Shown here one piece after another: positions 58,246-64,000 of a stretch of DNA of 64,000 nt (the stretch's first letter is position 1; the number at the start of each line of letters is the position of its first letter). A model generated the notes under the pieces. The model saw only the letters and a list, made by a program, of their open reading frames with translations, made no database searches and was not told where the DNA came from. The position numbers and the translations under genes were made by a program. Source of the DNA: Falsiroseomonas sp046052145 (GTDB lineage Bacteria; Pseudomonadota; Alphaproteobacteria; Acetobacterales; Acetobacteraceae); the NCBI GenBank assembly GCA_046052145.1, contig JBJOMW010000001.1:372001-436000 (forward strand). Reading direction: 5' to 3'.

Positions 58246-58743
58246 GTGCCCCGTCACCTGCTTCCGATTCCCGTGCTGCTCGCGCTGCTGGCGGCAACGC
58301 CCGCCATCGCCACCTGCACCGATCCGGCGGCGCCGGAGGTTGCGTGGCGGCGCTGCCTGCTGGATGAGCGCGACCTCTCGGGGGCGGACCTGACTCGCGC
58401 GCATATGCGCGACAGCTCCTTCCAGCGCACGCGGCTCGTCGGTGCGAAGCTTGTGGGCGCGGATGCCTTCAGCGCGCGCTTCGTCTCCGCCGATCTCAGC
58501 GGCGCCGACCTGACGGAGGCGACGCTGCGGGAGGCGGATTTCACGCGCACGCTGCTGCGCGGCGCGACGCTCACCCGCGCCGATCTGCGCCGCGCGCGCT
58601 TCTTCCGGGCCGACCTGACGGGGGCGGATCTGACGGGGGCTGATCTGAACGGTGCCGATTTCTCCGGCGCCATCCTCGACGGCGCGCGCTGGACCGATGG
58701 CCAGCGCATCTGCGCTGCCGGCAGCGTGGGGACGTGCCAATAG
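58246..58743 (+). CDS. secreted pentapeptide-repeat protein
   Basis: Protein of 165 residues. A signal peptide (LLPIPVLLALLAATPAIATC) is followed by about 20 pentapeptide repeats of the A(D/N)LxX type (for example LSGADLTRAHMRDSSF and LTGADLTGADLNGADFSGA), which would form a right-handed beta-helix. Cysteines near both ends may cap it. Unlike cytosolic quinolone-protecting MfpA/Qnr proteins, it should be exported, so its partner lies in the periplasm or outer membrane. The start is a GTG at 58246. Its last base overlaps the uvrD start. Confidence 0.85.
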   Translation: MPRHLLPIPVLLALLAATPAIATCTDPAAPEVAWRRCLLDERDLSGADLTRAHMRDSSFQRTRLVGAKLVGADAFSARFVSADLSGADLTEATLREADFTRTLLRGATLTRADLRRARFFRADLTGADLTGADLNGADFSGAILDGARWTDGQRICAAGSVGTCQ

Positions 58744-60959
58744 TGAGTGAGTATCTTGCGACGCTGAATCCGGAACAGCGCGAGGCTGTCGAGACGCTCG
58801 ATGGCCCGCTGCTCGTGCTGGCCGGCGCTGGCACCGGCAAGACGCGCGTGCTGACCACGCGCTTCGCGCATATCCTGATGAGCGGCCGCGCGCGGCCCTG
58901 GGACGTGCTGGCCGTCACCTTCACCAACAAGGCCGCGCGCGAGATGCGCGAGCGTGTCGCGCATATCATCGGCCGCCCCGTGGAGGGGCTGTGGCTCGGC
59001 ACCTTCCACGCGCTTTGTGCGCGCATGCTGCGCCGGCATGCGGGGCTGGTGGGGCTGACATCGTCCTTCACCATCCTCGATGCCGACGACCAGCTGCGGC
59101 TGCTGAAGCAGGTGATGGAGGCGGGTGGCCTCGATCTCAAGCGCTGGCCGCCGCAGGGGATGATGGCGATCATCCAGCGTTGGAAGGATCGCGGACTGAC
59201 GCCGGCGCGCGTGACGCCCGCCGAGGACACCGACTTCGCCGCCAATCGCGGCCGCGCGATCTATGAGGCGTACCAGACCCGCCTGCGAGAGCTGAACGCG
59301 GCCGATTTCGGCGATTTGCTGCTGCACATGACGGAGATTCTGCGCACGCAGCCGGAGGTGCTGGCCGAGTACCATCGCAGCTTCCGCTACATCCTGGTGG
59401 ATGAGTACCAGGACACCAACCTTGTGCAGTATCTGTGGCTGCGGCTGCTGGCGCAGCGCCCCGCGCCGCAACCGCAGAACATCTGCTGCGTCGGCGACGA
59501 CGACCAATCCATCTATTCCTGGCGCGGTGCGGAGATCGAGAACATCCTCCGCTTCGAGAAGGATTTCGCTGGCGCACGGGTCGTCAGGCTGGAATCGAAT
59601 TATCGGTCCACGCGGCCGATCCTCGGCGCGGCGGCGGGGTTGATTGCGCGCAACAGCGGGCGGCTCGGCAAGACACTGCGGCCTGGGCGCCAGGATGCGG
59701 ATGGCGAAAAGGTGCGCGTCGTCTCGCTCTGGGACAGCGAGGAAGAGGCGCGCATGGTCGGTGAGCAGATCGAATCGCTGCGCCGTTCCGGCCATTCCCT
59801 CAACGAGATCGCGATCCTGATCCGCGCCGGCTTCCAGACGCGCAGCTTCGAGGAGCGGCTGATCGTGCTCGGCCTGCCTTACAAGGTGGTGGGCGGGCTG
59901 AAATTCTACGAACGGCAGGAGATCCGCGACGCGCTTGCGTATCTCCGCATCCTGCACCAGCCGGCGGACGACCTGGCCTTCGAGCGGATCGTGAACACGC
60001 CGAAGCGGGGGCTTGGCGATAGCGGCCTGCGCGCGCTGCATGAGCTGGCGCGGCGCGAGCAGGTGCCGCTGCACGACGCGGCCTTGCGCATCGTGGAAGG
60101 CGATGCGCTGAAGCCGAAGCCCCGCGCCGCGATCCGCGAGCTGATGCAGGGCTTCGTCCGCTGGCGGCAGGTGAATGAGAAGGACGGCCATGTCGTCGCC
60201 GCCGCGACGGTGCTGGAGGAGAGCGGCTACACCGCCATGTGGCAGGAAGAAGCCACGCTGAAGAAGAACATCGAGGCGCAGGGACGGCTCGACAATTTGA
60301 AGGAATTGCTGCGCGCGATGGGCGAGTTCGCCTCGCTCGCCGATTTCCTCGACCATGTCGCGCTGGTGATGGAGAATGACGAGAACGCCGAGGCCGACCG
60401 CGTGCAGGTGATGACGCTGCATGGCGCGAAGGGGCTGGAGTTCGACACGGTCTTCCTGCCGGGCTGGGAGGAAGGGCTGTTCCCGTCCCAGCGGAGCATG
60501 GATGAGGGCGGGGAGAAGGCGCTCGAGGAAGAGCGGCGGCTGGCCTATGTCGGCATCACGCGGGCGCGCAAGCGCGCGGTGATCAGCCATGCGGCGAACC
60601 GGCGTATCTATGGCAACTGGACCTCCGCCATCCCCTCTCGCTTCCTGGATGAGTTGCCGGAGGAGATGGTGACGCGCGAAGGCGGCGCGGCGCGGGCGCG
60701 GCAGGATGCGCCATCCGTCTTCGGGATGGGCGGGCTGCAGGCGCGCCGCCCGACGCGGGTGATCGAAGCCGGTGCGTGGGAGGTGAAGGAACGCCCTGCG
60801 CAGAATGCCAGCTTCCGCCGTGGGGATCGTGTGTTCCACGAGAAGTTCGGCTACGGGACGGTCACGGCGGTGGATGACGACCGCTGCGAGGTCGCCTTCG
60901 AGAAATCTGACACGAAGCGTGTGCTCGACCGCTTCCTGAAGCCTGCCAGCGAGGCCTGA
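58743..60959 (+). CDS. uvrD: UvrD/PcrA-type DNA helicase
   Basis: Superfamily 1A 3'-5' helicase for mismatch/excision repair and removal of RecA, 738 residues. Motif I is AGAGTGKTRVL, motif II ILVDEYQDTN, motif III GDDDQSIYSWRGA, motif IV LESNYRS, motif V VMTLHGAKGLEFD and motif VI AYVGITRARKRAV. A C-terminal Tudor-like segment, FRRGDRVFHEKFGYGTV, matches the RNA-polymerase-binding end of PcrA/UvrD. The start is GTG at 58743, overlapping the preceding stop by one base; a GTG at 58734 is in frame. Confidence 0.96.
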   Translation: MSEYLATLNPEQREAVETLDGPLLVLAGAGTGKTRVLTTRFAHILMSGRARPWDVLAVTFTNKAAREMRERVAHIIGRPVEGLWLGTFHALCARMLRRHAGLVGLTSSFTILDADDQLRLLKQVMEAGGLDLKRWPPQGMMAIIQRWKDRGLTPARVTPAEDTDFAANRGRAIYEAYQTRLRELNAADFGDLLLHMTEILRTQPEVLAEYHRSFRYILVDEYQDTNLVQYLWLRLLAQRPAPQPQNICCVGDDDQSIYSWRGAEIENILRFEKDFAGARVVRLESNYRSTRPILGAAAGLIARNSGRLGKTLRPGRQDADGEKVRVVSLWDSEEEARMVGEQIESLRRSGHSLNEIAILIRAGFQTRSFEERLIVLGLPYKVVGGLKFYERQEIRDALAYLRILHQPADDLAFERIVNTPKRGLGDSGLRALHELARREQVPLHDAALRIVEGDALKPKPRAAIRELMQGFVRWRQVNEKDGHVVAAATVLEESGYTAMWQEEATLKKNIEAQGRLDNLKELLRAMGEFASLADFLDHVALVMENDENAEADRVQVMTLHGAKGLEFDTVFLPGWEEGLFPSQRSMDEGGEKALEEERRLAYVGITRARKRAVISHAANRRIYGNWTSAIPSRFLDELPEEMVTREGGAARARQDAPSVFGMGGLQARRPTRVIEAGAWEVKERPAQNASFRRGDRVFHEKFGYGTVTAVDDDRCEVAFEKSDTKRVLDRFLKPASEA

Positions 60960-61882
60960 TGCCGCGAGACGCCTATTCCACCGGCAAGCGCGACCGGCGC
61001 GCCGATCCGCTCGAATCCCTCTGGCTCGACGGGCTGCCGGAGGAGGCGGTGCCGGCCTTCGAGGCGGCGTTCCTCACCACCTGCCGCTCCGTTGCGCTGT
61101 TCCGCGACGAGGCGACCGACACCTGGCGTGTCGAGGGCGTGCGCCCGCAAGGCGCGGGCGACGAGGAATTGTCGGGCGCGCTCGCGCTGGCGGCGATGGT
61201 CACGGGCGTGGATGCCGCGCTGCAATCCGCGCCGGTGGAGGCGGAAGGGTGGCTGGCGCGCACCGTGCAGGCCTTTGGCGAGCAGGAGATCGGCGGTGAT
61301 TTCCTGATCCGCCCGACGCATGTGCCGCCGCGCCGCATCTATGGCCGCACCGTGCTGACGCTGGATGCGGGGATTGCCTTCGGGTCGGGCGAGCATGCCT
61401 CGACCCGCGGCTGCCTGATGGCCTTTGCCCGGGCTGCGAAGGATCGGCGGAAGATGGGGCGGGTGCTGGATCTCGGGACGGGATCGGGGATTCTCGCCAT
61501 GGCCGCGGCGAAGCGCCGGCGGCGCAAGGTTCTGGCCACCGACATCGAGCCCTGGAGCGTGCGCGTGGCGGAGCAGAATGCGCGCATGAACCAGCTGGGC
61601 GCGCTGGTGCGCGCGCGGCTGGCCGATGGCTGGGCCGAGCGGCATGTGCGCGCGGGCCGGCCTTATGAGCTGATCTTCGCGAACATCCTGGCGCGGCCCT
61701 TATGCGCCATGGCGAAGCATCTGGCGGCAGGTCTGGCGCCGGGCGGCACGGCGATTCTGGCCGGCCTGCTCGGCACCCAGGCGCGGATGGTGCTCTCCGC
61801 CCATCGCCGCCACGGCCTGCGGCTGGAGCGCGCCTTGCCGGTGGGGCCCTGGACGACCCTGGTCCTGCGCAAAGCCGGGTAG
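60959..61882 (+). CDS. prmA: ribosomal protein L11 methyltransferase
   Basis: SAM-dependent methyltransferase that trimethylates L11, 307 residues. Typical parts are DAGIAFGSGEHASTRGCLMA, motif I VLDLGTGSGILAMAAAKR, ATDIEPWSVRVAEQNARMN and FANILARPL (substrate Asn). The N-terminal L11-binding region is present but divergent. The ATG overlaps the uvrD stop by one base (TGATG). Confidence 0.92.
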   Translation: MPRDAYSTGKRDRRADPLESLWLDGLPEEAVPAFEAAFLTTCRSVALFRDEATDTWRVEGVRPQGAGDEELSGALALAAMVTGVDAALQSAPVEAEGWLARTVQAFGEQEIGGDFLIRPTHVPPRRIYGRTVLTLDAGIAFGSGEHASTRGCLMAFARAAKDRRKMGRVLDLGTGSGILAMAAAKRRRRKVLATDIEPWSVRVAEQNARMNQLGALVRARLADGWAERHVRAGRPYELIFANILARPLCAMAKHLAAGLAPGGTAILAGLLGTQARMVLSAHRRHGLRLERALPVGPWTTLVLRKAG

Positions 61883-61901
61883 GCCCCACCCCACCCTTCC
61901 G

Positions 61902-62037
61902 CCCCCCGGTGCCCTGTCGTGGCTTCGCCACGACAGGGCCCGACGCCAAAGGCGTCGGGCGCCGAAGGCTGAGCCAACTCCCCAGGAACGGCGCCCATCA
62001 CGGGGCCCCCGCGGCAACGCGTAGCGTTGTCGTGGGG
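61902..62037. repeat. composite two-hairpin repeat element, copy B
   Basis: The layout is as for copy A at 46565: CCCCCCGGTG, a 12-base stem with a TTC loop (61912-61923 / 61927-61938), TGAGCC (61970), CCAGGA (61982), GGGGCCCCCGCG (62002) and a 14-base stem with a GTA loop (62007-62020 / 62024-62037, with two G-T pairs). It has one additional 10-base hairpin (61938-61947 / 61951-61960). The TGAGCC-to-CCAGGA distance is 12 bases in both copies. It lies between convergent prmA and the DUF1127 gene. Confidence 0.75.
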
Positions 62038-62075
62038 AAAAAAAGAACGGGCCGGCGCCGGGGGGCGCCGGCCCG
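62038..62075 (-). terminator. Rho-independent terminator of the DUF1127 gene
   Basis: A 12-base perfect stem (62048-62059 / 62064-62075, CGGGCCGGCGCC) with a 4-base loop is followed on the minus strand by TTCTTTTTTT. It lies about 50 bases past the stop of the DUF1127 gene. Confidence 0.9.
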
Positions 62076-62125
62076 TGCGTCCGCAGGGTCCGGGAGGAGG
62101 GGGTATGGCCCCCGCGGAGTGACCG

Positions 62126-62446
62126 TCAGGCGGCGCGCCAGCCCTTGGCGGGCGCGTCGGCCGCATTGGCGTTGGCCGGGGCCGGCAGGCGGAAATCCGG
62201 CTCGAAGACGCGGGTGATGTCGCCGCGGTCGATGCCGATATCGGCCAGCTCCCGGTCGGTCAGGCGACGCAGCTTTTCATAGGTGGCGCGGCGCTCCGGC
62301 CAGCTGGCCAGGGCAGAGCCAATGACGGCCAGCGCCTGCCCGATCACGCCGAGGAGGCTCTGCGGCGACCCGCTCTGGGTCTCGGCCTGGGCCTGGGTGG
62401 TGGCGGGGAACAGCCCGATCTGTTCCTGGGTCTGGCGGGGGTTCAT
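62126..62446 (-). CDS. DUF1127 domain-containing small protein
   Basis: Protein of 106 residues. The DUF1127 (YjiS-like) domain is ASWPERRATYEKLRRLTDRE, then LADIGIDRGDITRVFE, typical of small Arg-rich proteins that in alphaproteobacteria bind RNA or influence metabolism under stress. The N-terminal 45 residues are Gln/Ser-rich with a hydrophobic helix. The start is ATG at 62446. Its own terminator follows. A 25-base palindrome lies upstream at 62566. Confidence 0.9.
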   Translation of the reverse strand: MNPRQTQEQIGLFPATTQAQAETQSGSPQSLLGVIGQALAVIGSALASWPERRATYEKLRRLTDRELADIGIDRGDITRVFEPDFRLPAPANANAADAPAKGWRAA

Positions 62447-62565
62447 GATGCTCTCAATCTGTTGCGGTGTGGCCCGGTCCGGCCCCAATGGCCGGCCTTT
62501 TGCTGCACTGCGCAAAAACAAGATAAGCGCGGTGATCCCTGGGTTGTTGCGCTGAGCTTATGATG

Positions 62566-62590
62566 GAGGCATGCGATGAGCGCATGCCTC
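62566..62590. promoter_or_regulatory. perfect 10-base inverted repeat between the DUF1127 and aminopeptidase genes
   Basis: GAGGCATGCG / CGCATGCCTC (62566-62575 and 62581-62590) flank ATGAG. It lies between two divergent starts (62446 and 62636), so it may be an operator for either gene. Promoter boxes cannot be assigned with confidence; TTATCT at about 62527-62522 on the minus strand is one candidate. Confidence 0.5.
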
Positions 62591-62635
62591 ATTGTGGACA
62601 TATGCGTCGGAATTGAGGCTTCGGTAACACATCCC

Positions 62636-64000
62636 ATGACCGATCCCACCCCCGGTTCTGCTGCCCGCCTCGCCGCGCTCCGCGCCGCGATCGCCCGCCT
62701 CGGCCTCGATGGCCTGCTCGTCCCGCGCGGCGACGCCTTCCTTGGCGAATACGTCCCCCCTTCCAATGAACGGCTGGCCTGGCTCACCGGCTTCACCGGC
62801 AGTGCCGGCATGGCGCTGGTGCTGGTGGACCAGGCGCTGCTCTTCGTGGATGGCCGCTACACCACCCAGGCGGAGCGGGAGGCCGACCCCGCGCTCTGGA
62901 CGCTGCGCCACCTGATCGAGCAGCCGCCGGCCGAGGCGCTGAAGGCGCGGCCGGCGGGGTTGCGGATCGGCTACGACCCCTGGCTGCACACCGAGCCCGC
63001 CATCGCGCGGCTCGCCGCCGCGGGGGCGGAGATGGTGGCGCTCGACGCCAATCCGCTCGACGCTGTCTGGACCGACCGCCCCGCCCCGCCCGCTGGCCCG
63101 GCCATCGCCCACCCCCTGGCCTTTGCAGGCCGCGACGCCGCCGCGAAGCGTGACGCCGCGGCGGCGGAGCTCCGCGCCGCTGGCGAAGCCGCGACGGTGC
63201 TGGCCGATCCGCATTCCGTCGCCTGGCTGCTGAACATCCGCGGCACGGATTTGGCCCACACGCCGCTCACGCTCGCGCAGGCATTGCTGCGGGCGGATGG
63301 CGCGGTCGAGCTGTTCCTCGACCCCGCGCGGGCCGAGGCCGATCTGCGCGCGCATCTGGGCCAGGCGGTCACGCTGCGCCCGCCGGGAGAGCTTGGTGCT
63401 GCACTGGATAGGCTGGCGGGGCAGCGCGTGCGGCTGGATGCCGATCTGACGCCGGCCTGGATCGCGCGGCGGCTGCGCGCCGCGGGGGCGGAGATCGTGG
63501 CGGGCGAGGATCCCTGCCGCCTGCCGCGGGCCTGCAAGAACCCGACGGAGCAGGGTGGCGCGCGCGCCGCGCATCGGCGCGATGCCGTGGCGCTGGTGCG
63601 CTTCCTGGCCTGGTTCGCGGGCGTGCCGCGCGATGCGGCGCTGACCGAGATGTCGGCGGCCGCGCAGCTGCTGGCGCTGCGCGCGGAGGGTACGAACTTC
63701 GTCGCCGAAAGCTTCCCGGCCATCGCGGGCGCGGGCGAGCATGGCGCGATCGTGCATTACCGCGCGACGCCGGCGACCGACCGCGGCATCCGCGCGGCCG
63801 AGGTGTTTCTGCTGGATTCCGGCGCGCAGTATCGCGATGGCACCACGGATGTGACGCGCACGCTCTGGACCGGCCCGGGTGAGGCGCCGCGCGAGATCCG
63901 CGAACGCGCAACCCGCGTGCTGCAAGGCCATCTGGCCCTGGCCGCGACGCGCTTTCCCGAAGGTGTCGCGGGGCCGCATCTGGATGCGATCGCGCGGCGT
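62636..64000 (+). CDS. Xaa-Pro aminopeptidase (M24 family), truncated by the window end
   Basis: Metallopeptidase that removes N-terminal residues before proline. The 455 codons present hold two creatinase-like N-terminal domains (LAALRAAIARLGLDGLLVPR and FTGFTGSAGMALVLVDQALLFVDGRY) and the start of the pita-bread catalytic domain, with the first metal ligands in FLLDSGAQYRDGTTDVTRTL. The His and Glu ligands lie beyond the window, since about 130 residues are missing compared with the 590-600-residue type. ATG at 62636 has no clear ribosome-binding site. Confidence 0.9.
   Translation, partial: MTDPTPGSAARLAALRAAIARLGLDGLLVPRGDAFLGEYVPPSNERLAWLTGFTGSAGMALVLVDQALLFVDGRYTTQAEREADPALWTLRHLIEQPPAEALKARPAGLRIGYDPWLHTEPAIARLAAAGAEMVALDANPLDAVWTDRPAPPAGPAIAHPLAFAGRDAAAKRDAAAAELRAAGEAATVLADPHSVAWLLNIRGTDLAHTPLTLAQALLRADGAVELFLDPARAEADLRAHLGQAVTLRPPGELGAALDRLAGQRVRLDADLTPAWIARRLRAAGAEIVAGEDPCRLPRACKNPTEQGGARAAHRRDAVALVRFLAWFAGVPRDAALTEMSAAAQLLALRAEGTNFVAESFPAIAGAGEHGAIVHYRATPATDRGIRAAEVFLLDSGAQYRDGTTDVTRTLWTGPGEAPREIRERATRVLQGHLALAATRFPEGVAGPHLDAIARR

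Overview
The window is chromosomal DNA from a very GC-rich alphaproteobacterium, most like the Acetobacteraceae (Roseomonas group). This rests on base composition, conserved gene order (recF-gyrB, aroA-cmk-rpsA, the FYDLN-type zinc-ribbon gene divergent to aroA, Suv3-like helicase-hslR-fdxA-carD, lrp/trxB/lsrB) and protein flavour. No 16S gene is present, so the genus is inference. Gene density is about 90 percent. I see no tRNA, rRNA, phage, transposase or CRISPR array. Many starts are GTG, and several genes seem to be transcribed without a leader.

Layout. 1-6 kb: recF-gyrB (origin-proximal), a DUF808 membrane protein and a methyltransferase. 6-12.7 kb: a secreted IalB-like protein, rlmN, a MOSC protein, an MFS exporter, a 2-hydroxyacid dehydrogenase, an amidohydrolase and the AzlCD amino-acid exporter. 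12.8-18.2 kb: FYDLN protein, aroA-cmk-rpsA (with an antisense NTF2-like gene) and YdcF. 18.2-23.6 kb, minus strand: sirtuin, DUF883-like protein, MFS, a copper-handling set (PCu(A)C, a small Cys protein, YcnI, DUF2946-like), thpR and tesA. 23.6-28.3 kb: ybbA-ybbP divergent from tesA, a nucleoside deaminase and a BI-1 protein closed by a textbook terminator. 28.5-34.2 kb: CarD with a long histone-H1-like tail, fdxA, hslR and a Suv3-like helicase. 34.4-43.2 kb: MFS, acnA, ccmAB and a large hybrid histidine kinase. 43.3-48.9 kb: a candidate small RNA, an LsrB-like LysR regulator, trxB, lrp, an unusual repeat-rich intergenic region, an MpaB-like oxygenase and small proteins. 48.9-57.2 kb: threonine dehydratase, greA, carB, three unrelated genes and carA. 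57.2-64 kb: a BASS transporter, a pentapeptide protein, uvrD-prmA, a DUF1127 protein and a truncated aminopeptidase P.

Most notable points. (1) carA carries an in-frame N-terminal Cro/YdaS-like helix-turn-helix domain, and its promoter holds two TGGGAA-N5-TTCCC palindromes, one of them exactly filling the -35/-10 spacer. Together they suggest a self-regulating carbamoyl-phosphate synthetase subunit. (2) A candidate small RNA with exposed anti-Shine-Dalgarno loops lies just downstream of the LsrB-like gene. (3) Two intergenic copies of a composite two-hairpin element keep their linker sequences and spacing while the stems differ by compensatory changes. (4) A CarD regulator carries a 364-residue Lys/Ala/Pro tail. 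(5) Several genes have a -10 box about 6 bases before the start codon, pointing to leaderless transcripts.
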